Positions 18,370 to 25,326 of a DNA stretch of 64,000 nt are shown one piece after another. The position numbers and the translations under genes are program-made. The stretch covers positions 4,696,575 to 4,760,574 of the forward strand of contig NZ_CP015756.1 of NCBI RefSeq assembly GCF_001877035.1, read 5' to 3'. Under the pieces are notes generated by a model. It was not told the origin of the DNA. It did no database searches and worked only from the letters and a program-made list of their open reading frames with translations. The DNA comes from Clostridium estertheticum subsp. estertheticum (GTDB taxonomy: Bacteria; Bacillota; Clostridia; Clostridiales; Clostridiaceae). Position 1 is the first letter of the stretch. Each line of letters opens with the position of its first letter.

Positions 18370-18855
18370 TTAATATTCTAATCTATATTTATTTTTGAAG
18401 AAGTCATTTAATTTTTCAAGAGATTTTATTAATACCTCTTCCTCTTCTTCGTTTAGACCATCGATAGTTGCATGTACCATATTAGAATGAAACCTATCAT
18501 GTATTCTGTAGGCAAGTTTTCCTTTTCTGGTAAGTGCGATCATTACTGATCTTCTATCTTCTTCTCCCCTTTTTCTATCAACATACCCTTTTTTAAGAAG
18601 TTTATTAATAGCGGTTGTAAGTGTCCCTACCGTTATTCTAAGATCCTGAGCGACCTCGGACATAGTTCTGTGTTCATACATTCCGATTGCATCAATAGTA
18701 TGTACTTCTGTTACAGATATGTCCTTAAGAACCCCTTCTTTAAGTGCCCTCTGTTCTATCTGGGATATGTCACTAAAGGTCTCTACTAAAAGTTCATTTA
18801 CAACCCCAACAGATCTGCTCATATTTACCACCATTTCCCATACATTGATTTCCAT
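18370..18855 (-). CDS. fabT: MarR-family repressor of fatty-acid genes (FabT)
   Basis: A winged-helix MarR-type regulator, first gene of the fab operon. The recognition region (MSEVAQDLRITVGTLTTAINKLLKKGY) and the wing (RKRGEEDRRSV) are clear. FabT proteins repress fab genes when bound to acyl-ACP. The operator in front of this gene matches the known FabT palindrome, so autoregulation is likely. The start is uncertain: the ATG at 18855 has a weak ribosome site, while the ATG at 18822 follows GGTGG and would give 150 residues, closer to the family length. Confidence 0.88.
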   Translation of the reverse strand: MEINVWEMVVNMSRSVGVVNELLVETFSDISQIEQRALKEGVLKDISVTEVHTIDAIGMYEHRTMSEVAQDLRITVGTLTTAINKLLKKGYVDRKRGEEDRRSVMIALTRKGKLAYRIHDRFHSNMVHATIDGLNEEEEEVLIKSLEKLNDFFKNKYRLEY

Positions 18856-18872
18856 ATACTTATATTTTCATG

Positions 18873-18891
18873 TACTTTGATACTCAAAGTA
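18873..18891. promoter_or_regulatory. FabT operator of the fab operon
   Basis: TACTTTGA-TAC-TCAAAGTA is a perfect 8-3-8 palindrome matching the FabT consensus (TTTGA-N3-TCAAA). It overlaps the -10 box of the promoter at 18888-18916, which predicts repression by occlusion. Confidence 0.88.
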
Positions 18892-18916
18892 TATCTATGG
18901 AGTTGTAATTTGTCAA
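18888..18916 (-). promoter_or_regulatory. Sigma-A promoter of the fab operon
   Basis: On the minus strand TTGACA (18916-18911) and TATACT (18893-18888) are separated by 17 bp. The start of transcription would fall inside the FabT operator, about 25 bases before the first fabT start codon. Confidence 0.88.
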
Positions 18917-18969
18917 TATTTTTACAATTAATGTTAAAATTTTTACATTTTGTTTTTATTTATAATAAA

Positions 18970-20043
18970 CTAAAAACAACGTTCTGCTTCTTCCACAAGT
19001 TCAGTCATAAGTTCCTTAACGGTCACAATTTTATTTACACGGTAAGCATTACTTCCAACGAAAATAAGACCATTATCTAAGTTCCCTCTTACCGCTTGTA
19101 TAAGCGCTTCTGTAATACAATAAGGTGTAGTTTTAGGGTCACATTTCTTAATGCACAAATAACACTTGCTTACTTTGCAACCCTTTTCCTCTACAACTTT
19201 CATGAAATTATTGTTAATGGCACGCCCAGGCATACCTACCGGACTTTTTACTATCTTTATGTCTCCTTCTTTTGAATTAATATATGCCATTTTAAAAGCT
19301 AAACTAGCATCACATTCATCAGTAGCCACAAATCTAGTAGCCATTTGTACCCCAGCTGCACCTATTTTCATTAATTCTGAAATATCAGTACCAGTATAGA
19401 CTCCACCAGCAGCTACTACAGGAATTTTTTTATTATATTTCTCTTCGAAAGGTTTAATTGCCTCTATAACTTCTTTAACTATTTGCTTTAAATCTTGGGC
19501 CTTCTTCTCAAGTAGCGATTCCAAAGAGAAACCAAGATGACCACCAGCCTCTGGGCCTTCAACAACAATTAAATCTGCGGCACAATTATTTTTTCTATCC
19601 CACATTTTTGATATAACTATAGCTGCCTTAGCTGATGATACTATAGGCGCAAGTTTTGTTTTAAATCCTTTGGCTATTTTCGGTAAATCAAGTGCAAGTC
19701 CTGCACCAGATATTATTAAATCTATACCTTCTTCTAAAGCTACCGTTGTTAGTTCTTCATAATTATTCATAGCTACCATAATGTTTATCCCAATTATACC
19801 TTTAGGACTTAATTCTCTAGCTCGCCTAATTTCATTTCTTAATGCTCTTTTGTTTGCTTCCTTTGCATTAGTTGCAAAGTCTTCCTCATTAAATCCAATT
19901 TGGGCAGTAGATATTATCCCAATTCCACCCTCATTTGCAACAGCTGATGCGAGCTTTGATAAAGATACTCCCACTCCCATACCACCCTGAATTATAGGAA
20001 TACGTGCTATTAATTCTCCAATTTTTAAAGGAGGTAACTTCAT
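18970..20043 (-). CDS. Nitronate-monooxygenase-family flavoprotein with Cys cluster (FabX-like candidate)
   Basis: A 357-residue FMN protein of the FabK/nitronate monooxygenase superfamily. IPIIQGGMGVGVS starts the barrel, EGPEAGGHLGF carries the conserved H169, and AAGGVYTGTD is the phosphate loop. Unlike FabK, it has a C-terminal cysteine set C289-x4-C294-x2-C297-x3-C301-x7-C309, suited to an iron-sulfur cluster. Helicobacter FabX, a family member that makes the cis double bond in fatty acids, also carries a [4Fe-4S] cluster. The gene has its own promoter with a FabT operator, identical in layout to that of the fab operon. I infer a role in unsaturated fatty-acid synthesis. Family is certain; that role is a hypothesis. 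Confidence 0.85.
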   Translation of the reverse strand: MKLPPLKIGELIARIPIIQGGMGVGVSLSKLASAVANEGGIGIISTAQIGFNEEDFATNAKEANKRALRNEIRRARELSPKGIIGINIMVAMNNYEELTTVALEEGIDLIISGAGLALDLPKIAKGFKTKLAPIVSSAKAAIVISKMWDRKNNCAADLIVVEGPEAGGHLGFSLESLLEKKAQDLKQIVKEVIEAIKPFEEKYNKKIPVVAAGGVYTGTDISELMKIGAAGVQMATRFVATDECDASLAFKMAYINSKEGDIKIVKSPVGMPGRAINNNFMKVVEEKGCKVSKCYLCIKKCDPKTTPYCITEALIQAVRGNLDNGLIFVGSNAYRVNKIVTVKELMTELVEEAERCF

Positions 20044-20075
20044 AATTATCCTCTCCCTTTGCTTAGATTTTCAAC

Positions 20076-20094
20076 TAGTTTGATAGTCAAAGTA
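20076..20094. promoter_or_regulatory. FabT operator of the flavoprotein gene
   Basis: TAGTTTGA-TAG-TCAAAGTA, a near-perfect 8-3-8 palindrome, overlaps the -10 box of the promoter at 20091-20119. It matches the operator in front of fabT. Confidence 0.85.
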
Positions 20095-20119
20095 TATATA
20101 TTTTTATATTCCATGTCAA
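20091..20119 (-). promoter_or_regulatory. Sigma-A promoter of the flavoprotein gene
   Basis: TTGACA (20119-20114), 17-bp spacer and TATACT (20096-20091) on the minus strand; same boxes and spacing as the fab operon promoter. Confidence 0.85.
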
Positions 20120-20199
20120 GATAAAAGTATCTTACAACTAATTCAAATGTTTTTTAATAACAAAGTTTTTCATTTCCATTCTTTTTAGTTTTTATAGTA

Positions 20200-20469
20200 G
20201 TTTACGGTATCAATTTACTTTTCCTAATATCACTAGCAATTATACAAAACTCTTATAGGATTTGGATGACCAGTAAATCTGGGGTTGATGTAAAAGTTTA
20301 GGCTATACGCTATTGCTTTTTAGAATTACTTCTATTATTAGTATTTATTCTTTTAACTACCTTTGAATTTTATAAGATTGATAAAACCGCAGCTTATCTT
20401 ATGATTCCATATATTGCTTGGGTATCATTTGCTGGAGTTTTAAATTATAATATATGGATGCTTAATTAA
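20200..20469 (+). pseudogene. tspO (tryptophan-rich sensory protein) remnant
   Basis: The plus strand, in one frame, encodes SYRIWM (from 20251) and then, after an in-frame TAG at about 20299, a stretch with FLELLLLLVFILLTTFEFYK and IPYIAWVSFAGVLNYNIW, ending in a normal stop at 20467. The latter is the conserved C-terminal half of TspO/MBR membrane proteins. No start codon or ribosome site is present, and the N-terminal membrane segments are missing. It is a decayed gene with an internal stop and a deletion. The exact 5' limit is uncertain. Confidence 0.7.
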
Positions 20470-20501
20470 AAATCTTTATGATTAAATACTTAGGAGGAAA
20501 T

Positions 20502-21149
20502 ATGAACTCAGATTATAAAATAAAACAAATAACCAGATTGTATGACAGTTGTAATCAATGTGGGTTGCCTATTATAAATTGCCTCTGTTCTACAGCACCT
20601 AAGGTAAAAACGTCCTCAAAATTTTGGATCTTATCTACAGAAAAAGAATTTTATAGACCTTCTAATACTGCGAGACTATTGAAACTCATAAACCCACATT
20701 CTACAGAGCTTTTTCTTTGGGAAAGAACAAAAATGCCAGATAAATTAATAACAAACTTAAATAATGATATATATGAACCATTTTTGCTTTTCCCCATAGA
20801 AGATAATCAAACAAAGTGCCCGAAACTTGAATACAAAAGTGAAAGGAAAATTCCTGCCTTTATTATTATAGACGGTACATGGAAGGAAGCACGAAAAATA
20901 CTTAGGAAAAGTTCCTATTTAGAAAATCTTCCAATTATTTCATTAGAACCAAACTTTAAGTCTATATATGATTTAAGAAGAGGTGCAAAAGATGGCAATT
21001 TATGTACAATAGAAACCGCAATAGAGGTACTAGCTATAAGTGGTGATGATAAGCATTCACAGGTAATAAATGATTTTTATAATTTATTTTTAAAAAGCTA
21101 TAAGGCAGGCTTAAGTGGTCACAAACTTATAACTTCTAATAAAAATTGA
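20502..21149 (+). CDS. DTW domain protein (tRNA-uridine aminocarboxypropyltransferase family)
   Basis: A 215-residue protein with the defining motif DGTWKEARKI in the second half. DTW proteins such as TapT/TuaA transfer the aminocarboxypropyl group of S-adenosylmethionine to uridine in tRNA. The N-terminus has four cysteines (CNQCGLP and CLC), a probable metal-binding element seen in the family. I use the ATG at 20502 because it follows TAGGAGGAAAT; the ATG at 20478 has no such site. It is a single gene ended by a strong hairpin. The exact tRNA position modified cannot be told from sequence. Confidence 0.88.
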   Translation: MNSDYKIKQITRLYDSCNQCGLPIINCLCSTAPKVKTSSKFWILSTEKEFYRPSNTARLLKLINPHSTELFLWERTKMPDKLITNLNNDIYEPFLLFPIEDNQTKCPKLEYKSERKIPAFIIIDGTWKEARKILRKSSYLENLPIISLEPNFKSIYDLRRGAKDGNLCTIETAIEVLAISGDDKHSQVINDFYNLFLKSYKAGLSGHKLITSNKN

Positions 21150-21188
21150 AGATGCCATCCAAAATGATGTCATCTTCAATTTTTTTTA
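21142..21188 (+). terminator. Terminator after the DTW gene
   Basis: AATTGAAGATG (21144-21154) pairs with CATCTTCAATT (21171-21181) and is followed by a run of T residues to 21187. Confidence 0.85.
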
Positions 21189-21234
21189 ATATCTAAAATA
21201 TCCATATTAAAAACAAATAATCTAATAATCAAAA

Positions 21235-21549
21235 TCACTGAATCGGTTGCTGAAAATTTTGAGATTGCTGGTCTTTAATTTTCTGTTTACCTTCCTCCAT
21301 AAATTGTGAATCCTTTGGAGATAACATATACAAAATTTCTTGAAGCTCCCCAACGTGCCTTCTTTCTTCATCTGCAATATGATTTAAAATTTTTTTAACT
21401 CTTTCATCAGATGTAGACATCGAATGAGCTTCATAACCTATAATAGCCTCAAGTTCACCTGAAATATCAACACGAATTGCTTGAGCAAGCTCATCATTTG
21501 ACATTTGTCTTGGTACATTTGCAACGAATGGATTTCCGAGTAAAGCCAT
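21235..21549 (-). CDS. Ferritin-like (rubrerythrin-like) small protein
   Basis: A 104-residue, mostly helical protein. Two helices carry the EExxH-type ligands of the ferritin-like fold: ELEAIIGYEAH (about 32-42) and ADEERRHVGELQEIL (about 59-73). It is about half the size of a classical rubrerythrin core, so a di-iron site would require dimerisation, as in the small encapsulated ferritins. The C-terminus is Gln-rich and probably disordered. No encapsulin gene is near. A role in iron handling or peroxide defence is plausible but unproven. The start has a GGGAGGAA ribosome site. Confidence 0.75.
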   Translation of the reverse strand: MALLGNPFVANVPRQMSNDELAQAIRVDISGELEAIIGYEAHSMSTSDERVKKILNHIADEERRHVGELQEILYMLSPKDSQFMEEGKQKIKDQQSQNFQQPIQ

Positions 21550-21799
21550 AGTTTATTCCTCCCTTTTAATTTAAACATATTTTTAGCATCATCGTTATAT
21601 TTTATTCATTTATAAGTTTGCTCCAATTTAAGATGAAAATGCGTATTCTTGTATATTTTGTAGTGTAAAACCCATGTCGTCCTCTGATCTTTATGGAATG
21701 AAATTATTAGTTGTTCTATAAATATTATGGATTAATGTAGTAATGTTGGATATAATATGATTTATAAGTTATAAAAATTCGTAATTAAAGGGTGGTAAT

Positions 21800-22444
21800 A
21801 TGAGAATACCGAATCATATCGGAATAATTCCCGATGGAAATAGAAGATGGTCCATAAATAATGGTTTACCTAAGGACAAAGGATATACTTATGGATTAGA
21901 CCCTGGTCTATCTTTGTATAAACTTTGCAAAAATGCAGGTGTAAAAGAAATAACTTATTTCGGTTTTACTACCGATAATACAAAAAGGCCAGCAATACAA
22001 AGAGAGGCCTTTGCTAAAGCTTGTGTCGATGCTGTAAAGCTTTTAAGTACACAAGATGCTGATTTATTAGTAGTAGGAAATAGCGACTCACCTATGTTTC
22101 CAAAAGAGCTACTTCCTTTCACCTCACGTAAAACCTTTGGCAAGGGCGGTATAAGGATAAATTTCCTAGTAAACTATGGCTGGGAATGGGATCTGAGTAA
22201 CCTTGATCAAAACAAAAGTAGTAAAAGAAGCAATATATTGAATTGTATCAAAACTAAAGATATTTCTAGAGTAGATTTAATCATTCGTTGGGGTGGTAGA
22301 ATGCGTCTAAGCGGTTTCTTACCAATACAGTCCATATATTCTGACTTTTATGCTATAGATGACTTTTGGCCTGATTTTAAACCTGAACATTTAACTAACG
22401 CCTTAAATTGGTATGATAAGCAAGATGTAACCCTTGGTGGTTAA
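21800..22444 (+). CDS. Divergent cis-prenyltransferase (UppS family)
   Basis: A 214-residue member of the undecaprenyl diphosphate synthase family. HIGIIPDGNRRWS near the N-terminus contains the catalytic Asp motif. Near the C-terminus IIRWGGRMRLSGFLPIQ corresponds to the usual IRTGGExRISNFLLWQ. Relative to E. coli UppS, the R194, R200 and S202 equivalents are kept, but the Glu of GGE is Arg, the Trp of LLWQ is Ile and the E213 equivalent is Asp. The protein is shorter than UppS (about 250). It is probably not the housekeeping enzyme; product and chain length are unknown. It is followed 24 bp later by a small Cys-containing protein gene. Confidence 0.8.
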   Translation: MRIPNHIGIIPDGNRRWSINNGLPKDKGYTYGLDPGLSLYKLCKNAGVKEITYFGFTTDNTKRPAIQREAFAKACVDAVKLLSTQDADLLVVGNSDSPMFPKELLPFTSRKTFGKGGIRINFLVNYGWEWDLSNLDQNKSSKRSNILNCIKTKDISRVDLIIRWGGRMRLSGFLPIQSIYSDFYAIDDFWPDFKPEHLTNALNWYDKQDVTLGG

Positions 22445-22468
22445 TTTTATTTCCTCAAAGGAGATCTT

Positions 22469-22645
22469 ATGGTAATCGAAAAGATAAATTGTTCTAAATG
22501 CATATATTACTATATTACTTGGGATCCAGCTTTCCCCAAAGGCTGCAAACTTTATGGTTTTAAATCTCCAAATTTACCTTCCATACTAGTAAAACAATCA
22601 TCTGGGATAGCTTGTGGTAAATTTACACCAAAAGAAAGAAAGTAA
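22469..22645 (+). CDS. Small four-cysteine protein
   Basis: A 58-residue protein with C8-x2-C11 near the N-terminus, C26, and C49, compatible with a zinc or iron site. The region YYITWDPAFPKGCKLYGFKS is aromatic-rich. It has an AAAGGAG ribosome site and starts 24 bp after the cis-prenyltransferase gene, so the two are probably co-transcribed. I do recognise the general pattern from small conserved clostridial proteins, but no function is known to me. Confidence 0.65.
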   Translation: MVIEKINCSKCIYYYITWDPAFPKGCKLYGFKSPNLPSILVKQSSGIACGKFTPKERK

Positions 22646-22686
22646 TTGTTTATGGTAACTTCTAATAAATTTAAATTATAAACTAA

Positions 22687-22738
22687 GGCACATAACTAAA
22701 TATATATAAATTATATTTTTAGTTATATGCTCTGTGCC
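22687..22738. other. Long imperfect hairpin between convergent genes
   Basis: Outer arms GGCACA/TGTGCC and inner arms TAACTAAATATA/TATATTTTTAGTTA (2-nt bulge) form a stem of about 18 bp. It separates the convergent genes ending at 22645 and 22750, so a bidirectional terminator is the simplest reading, although no T-run follows. Confidence 0.5.
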
Positions 22739-22749
22739 CTAATCAAATA

Positions 22750-22965
22750 TTAATCTATAACCGTATTATTTTGATCAACTACCTCATATGCGTAGGACTT
22801 AGTTTCTTCTTGCCTTATTGTCCCGTCATCGTTAATTCCCGTAACTATTGTTGGAACGTTTACTAACTTACTTTCTATACCTTCGATTCTTACATATCTA
22901 TCTAACCCAGCTTTAAGTTTTTCGCATTTATCCTCGCCTAATTCTCTTCCCTTCATGCCTCTCAA
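22750..22965 (-). CDS. Hypothetical 71-aa protein
   Basis: A small soluble, charged protein with no recognised domain. It ends in a region that could form two beta strands (SYAYEVVDQNNTVID). The TTG at 22965 is used as start because GAGGAG lies 9 nt upstream. The ATG three codons later has only a GAGAGG one base away. It stands alone. Function unknown. Confidence 0.5.
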   Translation of the reverse strand: MRGMKGRELGEDKCEKLKAGLDRYVRIEGIESKLVNVPTIVTGINDDGTIRQEETKSYAYEVVDQNNTVID

Positions 22966-23084
22966 AATTCCTCACTCCTCTCGAATATTAGACTTTCCAT
23001 TTATAGCTCATATTTGTAATTTTTTAAAGAATTTTTAGATGAGATGATAATATAGTATTTATAAAAAATATAATATTTATTCTC

Positions 23085-23117
23085 AAAAAAAAACAAAAAC
23101 GCCTATTAAGCGTTTTT
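23085..23117 (-). terminator. Terminator of the siroheme-type gene pair
   Basis: AAAAACGC (23095-23102) and GCGTTTTT (23110-23117) form an 8-bp stem with a 7-nt loop. On the minus strand it is followed by GTTTTTTTTT. Confidence 0.85.
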
Positions 23118-23155
23118 AATATGATTTTTAATGCTATGATTACTCAATTTAATTA

Positions 23156-23815
23156 TTACAAAACAGCTAGTGTATCTTCTTTAAATTTTTCTAGTCCTAT
23201 TCTTGTTATAAAATCACCTAGTTTTTCTCCCATGTTTCCTTTATCCTTATAATAAGTTATCAAGGTATCAACCAGAATCAACACTTGATCCTCGGTTAAT
23301 TTTTCTGCGATGATATCCGCAATTCTAGGCGTAAATCCACCACTACCTCCGGCTACTATCATGTATCCCTCTTTATCACCAATTACACCTAAATCCCTAG
23401 AATAAACACTAGTGCAAGCATTTTTGCAACCAGCTACCCCAATTTTTGTTCTACAAGGCATCTCCATACCATGGTAACGCTTATCTAAAAGCATTCCAAT
23501 TTTAAGGGAATTCTGTTTTGCTCTTTTACAAAAAGCCGCTGGACACATATGAACATTTTTTACAGAGTTTAGAGACTTAACAGCTGGACTCATACCTAAT
23601 TCTTCCCATACCTTCGAAACATCTTCGCAATCAAGCCCTAGTATTGCAATTCTCTGACCCGAGGTCATCTTTAATACACCTTTGTACTTTTCCGCAACAC
23701 TAGCTATTTTCGAAAGCTGCTTCGGAGTTATAAACCCTCCTGGAATATGAGGTGTTACACCATAAGTTCTTTTCCCATCTCTTACCTTTTGAAGTACAGC
23801 ATGTTTAGGTTCCAT
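23156..23815 (-). CDS. Small nitrite/sulfite reductase-like protein
   Basis: A 219-residue protein with one ferredoxin-like half domain (about 1-75, ending MTSGQRIAILGL) and one siroheme/[4Fe-4S] half domain. Cluster ligands are C91-x4-C96 and C130-x3-C134 (GVAGCKNACTS). Full sulfite or nitrite reductases duplicate this unit and are about 500 residues, so this is a single-module relative. Such small proteins act in anaerobes as stand-alone reductases of uncertain substrate. It follows the gene at 23870-24532 by 54 bp and a GGAGGC ribosome site, and the pair ends at a strong terminator. Confidence 0.75.
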   Translation of the reverse strand: MEPKHAVLQKVRDGKRTYGVTPHIPGGFITPKQLSKIASVAEKYKGVLKMTSGQRIAILGLDCEDVSKVWEELGMSPAVKSLNSVKNVHMCPAAFCKRAKQNSLKIGMLLDKRYHGMEMPCRTKIGVAGCKNACTSVYSRDLGVIGDKEGYMIVAGGSGGFTPRIADIIAEKLTEDQVLILVDTLITYYKDKGNMGEKLGDFITRIGLEKFKEDTLAVL

Positions 23816-23869
23816 TAAATTGCCTCCTATTCCATGGAGAGCTTAACAATTATTGTATCCTCTCCACAT

Positions 23870-24532
23870 TTACTTTCTTGTAATTTGATTAACTCCAATT
23901 ATACCATTATGCCCTATCGCTTTAATGAAATTATAAGTATATTCATCATTTGAATTTTCAACAAATGCTTTAGTCCATTCATGTCTAAGGTTATAAAATA
24001 TATTTATGTCTCCATTTACCGTTTCCCAATAAATTTTATGAATACAACTTGTAGTTTCCCATTCAAATATATCCTCTTCTGATTTTATAGGCCTTGTTAC
24101 TCTATCACAAGGCATACCTTCTAATAGGTAATTATTAAGTGCATTAAATACTTCTTCTGGGCTTCCCGGCATTTCCTTTGCTCTTGACATCTCCCCAACC
24201 GTTTTACCTTGCTTTATAAAACATTCATGTGCAATAACCTCTGCTTCTTTTTCATTCTTCTTAATCATTTCTGTTATTATAAATGCTATTCTCGTTTCAA
24301 CTTTTTCAATTTTATCCGAAAGCCACCCATGTATATTAGATACATCAATTATATCCTCTATACTTTTGCTTGTGTCTATTGGGCTACCGTAAGCTAGTGA
24401 TCTTTCAATAACATCCTTTGCATTATCACCGTATTTATCTATATATACTTTTTTTAATTTTAATTCTAAGTCCTCAGCTAATAAAATCTTACCAAATACC
24501 CATGTGTGAATAGGTGCTAAAAAAGCGCTCAT
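23870..24532 (-). CDS. Conserved hypothetical protein upstream of the siroheme-type gene
   Basis: A 220-residue soluble protein that I cannot assign. It starts MSAFLAPIHTWVFGKI and is mainly helical in the first half. The centre holds Cys and His residues (IAHECFIKQG) that could be ligands, followed by LLEGMPCDRVTRP. The last 80 residues look mixed alpha/beta. It has a GGAGGAA ribosome site and is the first gene of a likely two-gene operon with the small sulfite-reductase-like protein, which suggests a linked redox or sulfur role by context only. Confidence 0.6.
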   Translation of the reverse strand: MSAFLAPIHTWVFGKILLAEDLELKLKKVYIDKYGDNAKDVIERSLAYGSPIDTSKSIEDIIDVSNIHGWLSDKIEKVETRIAFIITEMIKKNEKEAEVIAHECFIKQGKTVGEMSRAKEMPGSPEEVFNALNNYLLEGMPCDRVTRPIKSEEDIFEWETTSCIHKIYWETVNGDINIFYNLRHEWTKAFVENSNDEYTYNFIKAIGHNGIIGVNQITRK

Positions 24533-24680
24533 TATTATTCCTCCAATATTTAATTATTTTTTTAATCTACAAATTTATATCTTAATAATACTGTATATAG
24601 GCTAAATTTACTGTAACCTATGTTACCATTTTAGATAATACATAATTTAATTGTTATGGGACAATTACTATACTTTATCT

Positions 24681-24712
24681 GAAAAAATAAAGAGAGCATT
24701 TAATGCTCTCCC
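24681..24712 (-). terminator. Terminator of the 41-aa gene
   Basis: GAGAGCATT and AATGCTCTC (24692-24710) with a one-base centre, followed on the minus strand by TTTATTTTTT. Confidence 0.8.
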
Positions 24713-24790
24713 TACCACTAATTTTTTAAAAGCTGTTAATTATACTTTTATTACGCTTTAATACACTTTAGAATTTTGGAAGAAATTTAA

Positions 24791-24916
24791 TTATTTATCA
24801 ACTCTTATTGCTGATTTACGTTTCGCCTTTTTCATATCAGACGCCTCAATAGTTTCTGGCTTCTTGGGTTTATTATCCTTTTCTTTAGCCGGTGTACTCA
24901 TTTCTTTATATGGCAT
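24791..24916 (-). CDS. Small basic hypothetical protein (41 aa)
   Basis: A Lys-rich peptide, PAKEKDNKPKKPETIEASDMKKAKRKS in its middle, here split as PAKEKDNKPKKPE and TIEASDMKKAKRKS. It has a good AAGGAGTG ribosome site and is followed by a strong terminator, so it is likely translated. No family is recognised. Its composition resembles small nucleic-acid-binding or spore peptides, but that is only a resemblance. Confidence 0.55.
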   Translation of the reverse strand: MPYKEMSTPAKEKDNKPKKPETIEASDMKKAKRKSAIRVDK

Positions 24917-24928
24917 AAAATCACTCCT

Positions 24929-25090
24929 TTATAAAGTATTTTTTACTTTTAATGAAATTTTATTCATGCCTTTCTTTACTATATCACCTTTTTTTACTAC
25001 AATAGCTCTAAAATGTGCATATGTGGTTTCTATAATATCACCATTGTTATAAGTAGCACACAGATAACGTCTTTTTTCGTCTTAAATCAT
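24929..25090 (-). pseudogene. Small ORF interrupted after codon 2
   Basis: A perfect AGGAGGT ribosome site (25101-25107) precedes ATG ATT TAA by the ideal 10 nt. After this stop the same frame stays open for 50 codons (RRYLCATYNNGDIIE, then HFRAIVVKKGDIVKKGMNKI) and ends at 24929. The strong ribosome site in front of a two-codon reading frame suggests a small gene inactivated by an early stop or a one-base change. A sequencing error or a non-canonical start cannot be excluded. Family unknown. Confidence 0.45.
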
Positions 25091-25326
25091 TCAATATTAT
25101 ACCTCCTATGACACTTGCTTAATATGACCTTTTGTACCATAAATTAAATATTATTCAAATATTCTTTTATTTATATTTTTAACTATATGGTATACTATAG
25201 GTTGAATAATAAAATTTTTATAGATTAAAAAATACTATATAATTTATTATCTACATCATATAGATAAACTTAATTTTAGATGTTGAAATACTAATTCTAA
25301 AATATAAAAAGGAAGGTAGTGACTTT
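25091..25326. other. Intergenic region before dnaD
   Basis: About 220 AT-rich bases between divergent transcripts. A TGGTATACTATA sequence near 25187 could be an extended -10 box for the dnaD-dnaC operon; a convincing -35 box was not found. Confidence 0.3.
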
